This document shows, in pieces, positions 24,058-34,376 of a stretch of 64,000 nucleotides of DNA. Origin of the DNA: Arachis hypogaea (lineage: Eukaryota > Streptophyta > Magnoliopsida > Fabales > Fabaceae); the NCBI RefSeq assembly GCF_003086295.3, contig NC_092052.1, positions 70,720,910 to 70,784,909 on the forward strand, in the 5' to 3' direction. Numbering within the stretch: the first letter of the stretch is position 1; the number at the start of each line of letters is the position of its first letter. The notes under the pieces were generated by a model. It ran no database searches. It was not told the DNA's origin and worked only from the letters and a program-made list of their open reading frames with translations. The translations under genes were made by a program, and so were the position numbers.

Positions 24058-24075
24058 GGTGGGGTGCCTCCCACC
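24058..24075 (-). other. Conserved post-pol hairpin, element B
   Basis: On the minus strand: stem GGTGGG, loop AGGCAC, stem CCCACC. It begins 42 nt after the integrase stop and follows AAAAGTGCTT. Compare C (53563-53580), D (39282-39299) and E (29247-29264). Confidence 0.75.
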
Positions 24076-24117
24076 AAGCACTTTTCCTTAACGTCCTTAA
24101 GTTGGACGGTCAGTCGC

Positions 24118-25308
24118 TCAAGCTTCTCCTCCTCTAGGTGCATCCGTTAGTAGGAACACCTCTAGCTCCTTTGGGAGCTTGTAGCCATGGTACTTCTTCA
24201 CTCTATGTCCATTCACCTTGAAAGTTGCTTCACTTTTAGGATCAAACAATTCCACCACCCCATTGGGCTTTATCTCCTTCACCTTGAAAGGTCCTTCCCA
24301 TCTAGAACGGAGCTTGCCAGGCATGAATCTAAGCCTCGAGTTGTAGAGGAGAACCTCATTACCTTCTTTAAAATCCTTCTTCCGGATGTGATGGTCATGA
24401 AATGCCTTAGTATTTTCCTTGTAAATCCGGGCATTCTCATATGCTTCCTTCCTCAAACACTCGAGCTCCTCTAGCTATAATTTCATGGCCACACCCGCCT
24501 TGGTTAAATCAATGTTGCACTGCTTTACCGCCCAATAGGCTTTATGCTCAATTTCCACCGGAAGGTGGCATGCCTTACCATAGACGATCCGGAAGGGACT
24601 CATCCCCAAGGGAGTCTTGTAGGCCGTCCTATACGTCCATAGTGCATCTCCTAACCGGAGGCTCCAATCCTTCCTTTGTGGATTGACCACTTTCTCCAAG
24701 ATTCTCTTAATTTCCCGGTTGGACACTTCCGCTTGTCCGTTGGTCTGTGGGTGATAAGCAGTGGCAACCTTATGCAATACCCCATAGCGCTTGAGCAGTG
24801 CCTCTACTTTTCTATTACAAAAGTAGGATCCTTGGTCGCTCACGATTGCTCGTGGCGACCCATAACGGCATACAATGTGATTTCTAATAAAAGAAATGAC
24901 GGTATTGGCATCGTCAAGGCGGGTAGGTATTACTTCTACCCACTTTGACACATAGTCCACCGCTATCAGAATATACAAGTACCCACTTGAGTTGGAAAAT
25001 GGTCTCATAAAGTCAATGCCCCATACATCAAATATCTCACAGAATAACATAGGTTGCTGAGGCATCTCATCCCTTTGTGATGTGTTTCCCGATTTCTGAC
25101 ACAAATGGCAAGACATACAGAATCGGTTAGCATCCTTGAATAAGGTTGGCCACCAGAATCCACAATCCAACACCTTTTTAGCTATCCTTTGTGGGCCAAA
25201 GTGGCCACCACATTCGGACGAATGGCAAGCCTCAAGAATAGGTTGAATTTCAAATTCCGGGACACATCTTCGAATTACTTGGTCCACTCCCCTCTTCCAC
25301 AAGTGAGG
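24118..25308 (-). pseudogene. Integrase of element B
   Basis: Cuts target DNA and joins the cDNA ends. The N-terminal zinc finger is complete (H and H in [11 protein letters not shown], then CMSCHLC). The catalytic core keeps all three acidic residues: D in WGIDFM, D in IVSDQGS, E in GQAEVSNRE. The C-terminal SH3-like part reads LLYNSRLRFMPGKL and FKVNGHRVKKYHG. One in-frame TAG at about 24475-24477 separates core and C-terminus (AMKL, stop, LEELE); both are in one frame. The N-terminal end is where element E is inserted: the last codons of the RNase H/integrase linker lie at 33803-33830 on the other side. Confidence 0.88.
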
Positions 25309-25313
25309 GTCAT

Positions 25314-26864
25314 TGATAAACCACTATTTTATGGTTTATCTGTTTCTCAATTGAGTGGATTTTATCAACTCTTTACCCACTTATTCATACTATTTACATG
25401 AGTTTACATTCTCCTTCCTGATTTTGTGCTATAATTGAAAACATGCTACTTTGACCTTATATTTGCTAATATTAATCCTTTCTTATTACCATTAGATGCC
25501 TTGATATGTGTGTTAAGTTTTTTCAGAGATTACAGGGCAGGAATGGCTTGGAGAATGGAAAGGAAGCATGCAAAAGTGGAAGGAATACAGGAAACTGAAG
25601 GAACTGCCAAAGCTGTCTAGCCTGACCTCTTGGCACTCAACCGACCATAACTTGAGCTACAGAGGTCCAAATGATGCGGTTTTAGTTGCATTAGAAAGCT
25701 AACGTCTGGGGCTTCACAACGATATATAATTTGTCATAGCTGCCCCAAAGATAGGTGACGCGAACGAGTGAATAATGTGCCCGTGTCTCATCTGTAAAAC
25801 AGCAATCCACGCTAACGCGTGGACGACGCCTCCGCGTCGCTTTGCCGCAACCTGAACGTACCAGAAATCACTGGGAGCGATTTCTGGGCTATTTTTGACA
25901 TAGTTTTCAGTCCAGAACACAGATTAGAGACTATAAAGTGGGGGAATGCATCCATTCATAATCATGCTTTGATTATTCACAATATTAGGTTTTAGATGTA
26001 GTTTTTAGAGAGAGAGGTTCTCTCCTCTCTCTTAGGATTAGGGTTAGGATTTCTCTTGCTTTCAGGATTGTTTCTTTTTATCAGGTTCAATGTTCCTTTA
26101 ATTTATTTTTTACTTTTATTTATTCTATTACTTTAATTATTATTTATCCTTTCAATTTGACCTATGCTACATTCATGTTATGATTTTCTTATTTAATACA
26201 CATTATCGAGGTATTTCAGCTTTAAGATTGTTTTATTTTACTTATGTTACTGTTACTTCCCATCTGAAGGCATTTTTATTCAAGTAGATTTTTACCCTTT
26301 TGGTCTTGGTTAAGTAATTGGTAACTCATGAGTTATCAAACTCAACGTGATTGATAATTGTTATCTTTGCTAATTGAATTGAACTTCAATAACTCCAGTC
26401 CTTTCTTTGGAATTGACTAGGACCTGAGGATCAAACTAATTAGTCCACTTGACCTACCTTTGCTTTAGTAAAGGCTAACTAAATGGGATTAAAACTCAAT
26501 TCTCATCACCATTGATAAGGATAACTATGATAGGACTTCCAAATTCTTATACCTTGCCAAAAGTTTTATTATTTATTTAAATTAATTCCTTACAATTTAC
26601 TTTCTTGCCATTTACTATTCTTGCTTTTTATCTTATATATTAAAAACCCAAAATTCTACCTTTTTCATAGCTAATAATAAGTCATACCTCCCTGCAATTC
26701 CTTGAGAAGACGACCCGAGGTTTAAATACTCGGTTATCAATTTTATTGGGTTTGCTTAAGTGACAACCAAAATGTTTGTAAGAAAGGAATTTTGTTGGTT
26801 TAGAAGCTATACCTACAACAAGGATTTATTCTGAATTATAGACCACGCAAAAGCTCTCTCTTCA
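25314..26864 (+). repeat. 5' LTR of element E (1551 bp)
   Basis: Starts TGATAAACCACTATT and ends TCTCTCTTCA. The tip GATAAACCA is inverted as TGGTTTATC 8 bases later. A CpG-rich patch at 25755-25850 includes the hairpin CCACGC/TAAC/GCGTGG. A GA/CT patch lies at 26008-26032. Confidence 0.95.
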
Positions 26865-26867
26865 AAA

Positions 26868-26885
26868 TGGCGCCGTTGCCGGGGA
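26868..26885 (+). promoter_or_regulatory. Primer-binding site of element E (tRNA-Asp type)
   Basis: TGGCGCCGTTGCCGGGGA, a perfect match to the complement of the tRNA-Asp 3' end, 3 nt after the LTR. Confidence 0.93.
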
Positions 26886-27559
26886 ATTGCAAACGTGTCC
26901 CTTATTATTGATTATTGTAAATATTTGCTTTTTACTAGTTTATTTGTTTTTATTTTTGTTTTTATTTTTGTTTTTTCATAAATTAAGAGGTTATTGGTTT
27001 TTTATTTAGTTATTAAAAATTTTTCAAAAATTCGTTCTTCGTGTTCATCTTGACCTTCAAGTTGTTCTTAGTTGTTTTCTTCGTTTTGATCTAAAAATTT
27101 TAAGTTTGGTGTCATTTTATTGTTTTTCTCTTTCCTCATTTAATTCAAAAATATATTTTCTCTTTATTTTTATGGAATTTTCGAAATTTCCATAAAAAAA
27201 ATTCAGATTTTGAGTTTAAAATTTTTATCTTATCTTATCTTAGTTTTAAATTTCAAAATTCAAATATTTTTTTTTCAAAAATCATATCTTTTTCAAAATC
27301 TCATCTCATCTTATTTTAAAAATCAAATTTCAAATTTCAATATTTAATTTCCAAAATTCAAAATTCAAAATTCAAAATTTTAAAATTCAAAAATCAAAAT
27401 TCAAAATTTAAAAATTCAAATTTCAAATTTCAAAATTTAAAATTTCAAAATTTAAAAACTCAAAATTCAAAATTTAATTTTTCAAATTCAAAAATTTTAA
27501 TTTCAATAACCTTTTAATTTAAATTTTTTTTTTTTCGTTTTTAATTTTTATTAGCTACC
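26886..27559 (+). other. Leader of element E, with AAATTCA low-complexity tract
   Basis: No gene. The stretch 27030-27170 (including TAAGTTTGGTGTCATTTT at 27110) is homologous to the leader of element C on the minus strand near 62920-63020, although E's LTRs belong to the B type. Positions 27290-27500 are a run of AAATTCAAAATTCA-like units. Confidence 0.7.
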
Positions 27560-29011
27560 ATGAATTCTCACCCCTCTCGCTTTGAGTTTGGTTCTAAATC
27601 TGTTGAAAGGAGTGGAAGCTATAACAGGAATATGCATCAAGGTCTAAGCAATCAAAGATGGATGGAGCCAAGAGGATCTGATCAACCCTTTAGGCAACAA
27701 CACCCTCCAAGATATCATGGGCAAGGACCACTCTACAATGCATACCAAGCTGATAGATATGGTGGACCCCCTTGTAATTACCAACAAGCCCCACCCTGTG
27801 CTTATGAACCACCTCCCCAACATACCTTTCAACCACCAAACTCACAAGCCCCTTTACACCATTTACCTTCATATGACTCTAACCCACATCCACCATACCA
27901 ACCACCCTATGAACTGAATGAGCCATACATAGATCCACCCCAACCTCCATTGGATAACAATACACTCATCTCTAACATCATTGGTCTCACCTCTACACTC
28001 CAAAATCTTATATCCTGCATGAACCAACCCTCTACCTCTAATATTCAACCCTCAAGCTCTAGTGCGCTTCCTTTTCAACCACATAATGATCTTTTCATCC
28101 TATCACCACCCTCCATGGAAGAGCACCCACATCCATCAATCCAAGAGCAAGATGATCCCAATTATGCTATTGATATGGAACAGGAAAGAATGAATCATCT
28201 TCGCGAATCCATACTTCATAAAGAGCTAGAGGAGGCCCTACGGATAAAGGTAGGAGAGACCCTTAAAGATGAAAGAGTAGTTGAAAGGAGTTGTCATGGA
28301 AAGAAAATCATCAAGGATGAGTACGATTTTATACTTAAACAACTGGACAAAGCAGCAATTATTAAAAAGGAAGAAGTGGTTGCAGACTTGAGAGATGCTG
28401 TACCTCCATGGGAAAGTTAAGACATAGAGCCTCCTTCCAAGACGGTTGTATTTGATGTTGAGGAGGGTGTACAACCTCCAAGGCATGTCATGGTTAAGGA
28501 CTTAGAAGAGGTCGATCAAGAGATAGAGATTCAAGAAAAAGAAGCACAACCACCCATGCCCTTGGTGAGCAATGAAGAAGAGATTGAACTGGAAGAAAGC
28601 TACCAAGAGGAAGAGGTTGATATTGAAGAAACTTGCAAAGAGGTGGAAGTTGTCAGAGAAGAGCACAAGGGAGTGGAGCCTATAAATTCGTTAGAAATAC
28701 CTCCACCTAAGTCACCATCATCCTTCACAACATTTAAGTGGGTAAAATTCATATCCCTTAGCTTTCTAATTCCACTTGAATATGGGCTACTGGAGACGGA
28801 TGGTCAACTTAGAGCTCTTTGTGGCATTAAGAGTAAGAGGAAGATGGTTAGTGGTTGGAGTTGTCAAGCAAGGTTCAATATGGTTGCATACTCAAAGTGT
28901 AAATGCAAAGGTTGGTGTAAAGCTCAACTGAATAGGTCTAGAAAGTTGGTTGGCCACTTTAGTGAGAATTCAGATTGCTTGCCACCCGGATGGAATCATG
29001 ATGATCAATAA
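27560..29011 (+). pseudogene. Unrecognised element-encoded protein of E, one in-frame stop
   Basis: The ATG at 27560 opens a 483-codon frame with a single TAA at 28418-28420; the halves 27560-28420 and 28490-29011 are in the same frame. The N-terminal half is Pro/Gln/Tyr-rich (RYHGQGPLYNAYQ and many PP pairs), recalling the low-complexity tail between capsid and protease of Athila gag. The middle is charged and helical; the next part is strongly acidic (EEEIELEESYQEEEVD). The C-terminus is basic and Cys-rich (YSKCKCKGWCKAQ) and ends PPGWNHDDQ. There is no capsid domain and no protease motif. I have seen similar sequences in Arachis but know no function; RNA binding or aid to packaging are guesses. 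Confidence 0.65.
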
Positions 29012-29246
29012 GAAGACGGGTGCAAAAGCAAGGTTTGGGATCCTGGAATCTGTTCTGACATTCAACACCCCGGGAGCCTAAGAATCTGTTTGAAGCTGCT
29101 CAAAGGCTTTACGTGCCTAGTTTGGGACCCTGGAGGCTGTTGGAATTCCAAACACTGGTAGAGATTTTTGGATGAATTCAAGCATAAGCCACCATAACAG
29201 GAAGCTCATCAAATGTCCAACTTAAGGACTTTAACTAAAAGTGCTA

Positions 29247-29264
29247 GGTGGGAGACAACCCACC
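29247..29264 (+). other. Conserved post-pol-type hairpin, element E
   Basis: Stem GGTGGG, loop AGACAA, stem CCCACC, preceded by AAAAGTGCTA. It is kept although E has no pol; it lies 235 nt after the E ORF stop. Confidence 0.72.
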
Positions 29265-29394
29265 ATGGTATGATCGTTTCTTTTTTAATTTTATTTCGTG
29301 TTATTTGTTTTTATTTTATTTTATTCATTGAACCTGGAAGTATTCATAACATTCATATCAGCATTGCATTCTGCATACTGCATCAAAAAAAAAT

Positions 29395-29935
29395 TGCGTC
29401 GCGTCGCCGACGCGTCCGCGTCACCAGTGCATTGGGGAGAAAAGAAACTTGAACAGAGAGTCACGCAAAAGCGTGGCTGGAGGTGTGTCTTTGGCACAAA
29501 TTGATCCATACGACCGCGTGCACCACGCGTCCGCGTCATGTGCAAAATAGCCTCCCACGCCTCCGCGTCACCCACGCGAACGCGTGGCTCTGTGGAATCG
29601 ACGTAAATGGGTGTATGGCAGTAAGTTGGGCTGGAATGAGGCTGGACTCGTGTTGGAAGCCCAAGCCCTCCCACGGGAACGCGTTCCCCACGCGGCCGCG
29701 TCATTTTCCAAACATGGCCATCCATGCGATCGCGTCAACCACACGACCGCGTCACCCAAAAATTTGGCAAAAAGAGTTTTGAAACAGAGAGTTGCGCGAA
29801 CGCGATGCTGCACTCGCGCCAATCGCACAAATCAGGTCACGCGATCGCGTGACCCATGCGTCTGCGTCACCTGACCTTATCGCGCACCACGCGACCGCGT
29901 CACTCACGCGTCCGCGTCGCCCGCGTCGCACAACT
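29395..29935. repeat. CpG-rich iterated CGCGTCA-type block of element E
   Basis: About twenty variants of CACGCG-NN-CGCGTCA at intervals of 15-60 bp. It lies between the E ORF and the extra-ORF relic, the same place as in B (23228-23745), and the LTRs hold a shorter version. The ORFs read through it in several frames are not genes. The stretch 29936-30637 after it is AT/CT-rich and empty. Confidence 0.8.
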
Positions 29936-30637
29936 TATCCAGATCAACGCCAATTATCTTATCTTTTCTTTTCTAATCCTAATTTCTTCTATCTTTTCTT
30001 CTTTCTCTCTCCTTTCTTAATTTCTTTTTCTTCATCTTTTTAACTTCTCATCCTTTTTCACTTTCATTTTATTTTATTTATTTTCATACTTTCATTCATT
30101 GCCTTATTTTCATTGGTGTTGGAAATTTATTTGGGTCTTTTCTATATTTTTGTGGATTATTTGACGGAATTGTTTGACAATTATATATTATTTTTTAAAA
30201 GGGTTGCTTGCATGTTTATTTTAATACATTCAATAACTTATTTACCATGTATACTATGTGTTTGTGAAAATGCCCGTATGGCATTGTGCACTATTTTTAG
30301 ATTTCTTTTATCCTACTACTCTAAATGCTTGCTTTTCACAAAACCCTTTTTATATTTTATTAATTCAATATAATTGTTATTACAAACATGTTGTTAGTTT
30401 GAAAGACTTGGTAATCTAACTTGAACATTGAATGATTGATCTATGCTACTCGTGCCCTTGTCAGCATGCCAATAAACATCTTGCATTTAATTGTCATTAC
30501 ATGCACTTGCTATATTTCCATTGATGAACTTTTCACATGTAGTCATGACCATGTGTTAACATCATTCTTCTTTATTGTTCATTGATTACCACCTTTTCCG
30601 CTCTCTTCCTTGCTCTAACCCTTAGCTTTAAAAGTTA

Positions 30638-30830
30638 CTTTCTTTTTCCTTTTTAGGATGGCCACCAAGAAGGGTAAAGAGAAAGCTACTCCCAAATCAC
30701 CGGCAAGGAAATGAACAAAAATAGCCCCAGCTGAGGAACCACAACCCCCATCTACTTGCACATCTTAGCATGCACTGAGGACGGTGCAATCTTTAAGTGT
30801 GGGGAGGTCGATACCGACTTCCAGGGGTTA
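30638..30830 (+). pseudogene. Relic of the extra ORF in E, with predicted splice acceptor
   Basis: A pyrimidine run ending TTTTTAG (30638-30656) directly precedes GATGGCC; the ATG is at 30658. The first codons MATKKGKEKA equal those of the B extra ORF. A TGA follows at codon 19 (30712-30714). Only about 100 bases later the sequence matches the very end of the B extra ORF (TEDGAIFKCGEV in another frame). So E keeps the two ends of the ORF and has lost roughly 1.1 kb between them. Confidence 0.7.
30771..30808 (+). promoter_or_regulatory. Second hairpin-plus-polypurine module of element E
   Basis: Hairpin with stem TGCACTG, loop AGGA, stem CGGTGCA (one G-T wobble; 30771-30788), then TTTAAGTGTGGGGAGGT (30792-30808), which is identical over 17 nt to the true polypurine tract at 32253-32269. 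The stem differs in sequence from that of the 3' copy but still pairs. The stretch 30831-32230 has no gene. Confidence 0.7.
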
Positions 30831-32230
30831 GTTACCTTCTTTTCAACACCAACACTCTATTTTCTTTGTTTGTTCATTGTTGCATTTGCATATTTGATTG
30901 CATGTGTTGTTTGATTTTATGCATTTAGTTACTACTTGGTTGAAGTAATATTTTCTTTTTCAAAAAAAAAATTTTATAGTATTTCACTAATTTAAACAAA
31001 AAATTTTTGTTAAACTTGTTTGGAAGTTGTATTTGGAACATGGTTTTTGAGCCAAAGAACACACAACCTGTGAGATTTTGAGCTTATTTATATGGTTACA
31101 TTATTTAACCATAATATTTATTCTTGTGTGTTTTCTTTTCTATGATTGCAATCTTTACTTTGTTTTAGTCTATATGTCCAATATTTAGTGTATTTACATG
31201 CTTGCATATGATTGAGGCCATTGTTTAAATTGCTCACTTATCCCCAAATTAGCCTACCTTTTACATCACCTTTGTTATCCCCTTGAGCTTTTAATCCCCT
31301 CTTGTTCTATAACCACATCACTAACCTTAAGCAGAAAAACAAATTAATTATCCCAAATTGAATCTTTGGTTAGCTTAAGTTAGAGATTGTGCATCAACTA
31401 AGTGTGGGAAAACTGTGGGAACATGGGTTGATAAGGGAATGTATCATGTTTCTAATTTATTTTAATATTGGGAATTTGGAAACCTACTCATGAAAAACCA
31501 AAATAGAAAAAAAAAATAATGATACTGGAAAATCCATGTGCATTGATAAGTTATGTTTGCTTTTATCATTCAAAAAAAAATCAATAAATAAATAAGGGGA
31601 CAAAATTACCCCAATGCTATGTTAATAAAAAGATCAATGCACATGTGATAAAAGCAAAGAAATATCAAAAATTTGGTACATGAGTATGGGAATCATACAA
31701 AGTGGGAATTATGGGTAGCTAGGCATGAATTTAAAAGTAAATAGAGTATATGTATGTTAGGTGAGAGCTTAGGTTAGTTAAAGATTCATATTATAGCTCA
31801 CTTGGCCATACATGTATTCTTACCTTTACCTCAGCCCCATTACAACCCTGAAAAGACCTCATGATGTTTGCATTAGTATGCTAAATATTTGTTGATTGGT
31901 TAGATGAAGAACAAGGTTTAGAAAGCATGATTAGAGAAGAATAGAGTGATTAACCCTAGACACTTGAGAGATTAGAGTGATATACACTACCAGTAAGGGT
32001 TCAATGCTTGATTCTATGTTTCCTACTTTTATGAGCTATCTTCTCACAAGTTTACTTGTCTTTTATTGTATAATTTAAATTAGAGGAATTTGATTCATAT
32101 TTGTCTTGAAGAACTTATTCACTTTCAACCAAGTAGGTAGAAATATTTTTCATGTATTTGCATTCACATAGATAAGTTGCATTGCATACTCTCTATCATT
32201 CCTCTTCACCCCTTTATAGTTTCCTAGAGC

Positions 32231-32269
32231 TTAGCATGAGGACATGCTAATGTTTAAGTGTGGGGAGGT
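32231..32269 (+). promoter_or_regulatory. 3' hairpin and polypurine tract of element E
   Basis: Hairpin TTAGCATG, loop AGGA, CATGCTAA (32231-32250), then TTTAAGTGTGGGGAGGT directly before the 3' LTR. The purine run primes plus-strand DNA synthesis. Confidence 0.85.
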
Positions 32270-33802
32270 TGATAAACCACAATTTTATGGTTTATCTTGT
32301 GCTCAATTGAGTGGATTTTATCAACTCTTTACCCACTTATTCATACTATTTGCATGAGTTTACATTCTCCTTCCTGATTTTGTGCTATGATTGAAAACAT
32401 GCTTCTTTGACCTTCTATTTGCTAATATTAATCCTCTCTTATTACCATTAGATGCCTTGATATGTGTGTTAATTGTTTTCAGAGATTACAGGGCAGGAAT
32501 GGCTTGGAGGATGGAAAGGAAGCATGCAAAAGTGGAAGGAATACAGGAAACTGAAGGAACTGCTAAAGCTGTCCAGCCTAACCTCCTGGCACTCAAATGA
32601 CCATAGCTTGAGCTACAAAGGTCCAAATGATGCGGTTCTAGTTTCGTTGGAAAGCTAACATCCGGGGCTTCGCAACGATATATAACTTGCCATAGCTGCC
32701 CCAAATTTAGGTGATGCGAAAGCATGAATGACGCGCCCGCATCGCATCTGTAAAACTGCAATCCACGCTAACGCGTGGACGACGCCTCCGCGTCACTTTG
32801 CCGCAACCTAGAGCGATTTCTGGGCTATTTTTGACCCAATTTTCAGTCCAAAACTCACAAATTAGAGGCTATAAAGTGGGAGAATGCATCCATTCATAAT
32901 CATGCTTTGATAATTCACAATATTAGGTTTTAGATGTAGTTTTTAGAGAGAGAGGTTCTCTCCTCTCTCTTAGGATTAGGGTTAGGATTTTTCTTGCTTT
33001 AAGGATTGTTTCTTTTTATCAGGTTCAATGTTCCTTTAATTTATTTTCTACTTTTATTTATTCTATTACTTTAATTATTATTTATCCTTTCAATTTGACC
33101 TATGCTACATTCATGTTATGATTTTCTTATTTAATACACATTATCGATGTATTTCAGCTTTAAGATTATTTTATTTTACTTATGTTACTTTTACTTCCTA
33201 TCTGAAGGCATTTTTATTCAAGTAGATTTTCTCTCTTTTGGTCTTGGTTAAGTAATTGGTAACTCATGAGTTATCAAACTCAACGTGATTGATAATTGTT
33301 GTCTTTGCTAATTGAATTGAACTTCAATAACTCCAGTCCTTTCTTAGGAATTGACTAGGACCTGAGGATCAAACTAATTAGTCCACTTGACCTTCCTTTG
33401 CTTTAGTAAAGGCTAACTGAATGGGATTAAAACTCAATTCTCATCACCATTGATAAGGATAACTAGGATAGGACTTCCAAATTCTTATACCTTACCAAAA
33501 GTTTTATTATTTATTTAAATTAATTCCTTAAAATTTACTTTCTTGCCATTTACTATTCTTGCTTTTTATCTTATATATTAAAAACCCAAAATTCTACCTT
33601 TTTCATAGCTAATAATAAGTCATACCTCCCTGCAATTCCTTGAGAAGACGACCCGAGGTTTAAATACTCGGTTATCAATTTTATTGGATTTGCTTAAGTG
33701 ACAACCAAAACGTTTGTAAGAAAGGACTTTTGTTGGTTTAGAAGCTATACCTACAACGAGGAGTTATTCTGAATTCTAGACCATGCAAAAGCTCTCTCTT
33801 CA
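32270..33802 (+). repeat. 3' LTR of element E (1533 bp)
   Basis: Same ends as the 5' copy (TGATAAACCACAATT to TCTCTCTTCA). It lacks a short segment near 32810 that the 5' LTR has (about 25860), and differs at scattered single bases. Confidence 0.95.
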
Positions 33803-33807
33803 GTCAT

Positions 33808-34371
33808 CCCAAATGTAATATTTGGAATCACTCCTCAACTTGTCTCTTTGGCGTTTAGAAAAGTTAGGAGGGAAGATTTTTGCAACCAAGTAGTTCGCCA
33901 TTGGTGCAAACCAAGGAAAGCTATCCGACACAGCATGCAAACTATCCAATGGGAATGAGTCATCGAATGGGAATGGGTCAAATTTTAAATTCTCAAGGCG
34001 GCTTAAATGATTCGCAACTAAGTTTTGAGACCCACTCCGGTCCCTAATCTCAATGTCGAATTCTTGCAAGAGCAAGATCCAACGTATGAGTCTAGGTTTT
34101 GACTCACTTTTTGTCAATAAGTACTTTAAAGATGCATGATCCGTGTATACCACTATCTTGGACCCTAGCAAATAAGATCTGAATTTATCTAAAGCATGAA
34201 CAATAGCTAGGAGTTCCTTTTTTACAGTGGTATAGTTGGATTGTGCTGCATCTAATGTTTTAGAAGAGTAAGCAATGACATAAGGGAATTTACCATCGCG
34301 TTGTGTAAGCGCAGCACCTACAACATGGTTTGACGCATCGCACATTATCTCAAATGGTAACATCCAGTTGG
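33808..34371 (-). pseudogene. RNase H of element B, between the E and D insertions
   Basis: Degrades RNA in the RNA-DNA hybrid. The first acidic residue is in FEIMCDASN, the second in KKELLAIVHALDKF, the third in VVYTDHASLKYLL. The fourth is lost: the normal D of the ADHLSR motif is Asn here (codon 34010-34012, G to A). The C-terminal linker leads to YYIWDD at 33800, where E is inserted. The N-terminal end is cut by D. The frame joins the RT at 44725 and the integrase at 25308. Confidence 0.88.
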
Positions 34372-34376
34372 GGCCT

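Larger units (their letters stand above)
25314..33802 (+). mobile_element. Element E: non-autonomous LTR retrotransposon (8489 bp) inside B
   Basis: Complete, with LTRs of 1551 and 1533 bp, a tRNA-Asp-type primer-binding site, a polypurine tract and a perfect 5-bp target duplication GTCAT (25309-25313 and 33803-33807). The LTRs differ by only a few percent by eye. There is no capsid, protease, RT or integrase; the only sizeable coding region is 27560-29011. LTR tips, polypurine tract and the extra-ORF relic match B, so B-like elements are the likely helpers. Its leader matches C, so it is a mosaic. From memory it may correspond to the Arachis family Feral; unverified. Confidence 0.92.

Noticed and set aside
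26036..26052. TTAGGGTTAGG telomere-like sequence (also at 32982-32998)
   Set aside because: Only one and a half units, at the same place in both LTRs of E; not a telomere repeat tract.
26868..26885. tRNA-like sequence at the primer-binding sites
   Set aside because: Only the 18-nt complement of the tRNA-Asp 3' end is present; no cloverleaf. The same holds for the sites in A, B, C and D.
29321..29874. ORFs across the CGCGTCA block of element E
   Set aside because: Same reason: the motif lacks stop codons in most frames. Not a gene.
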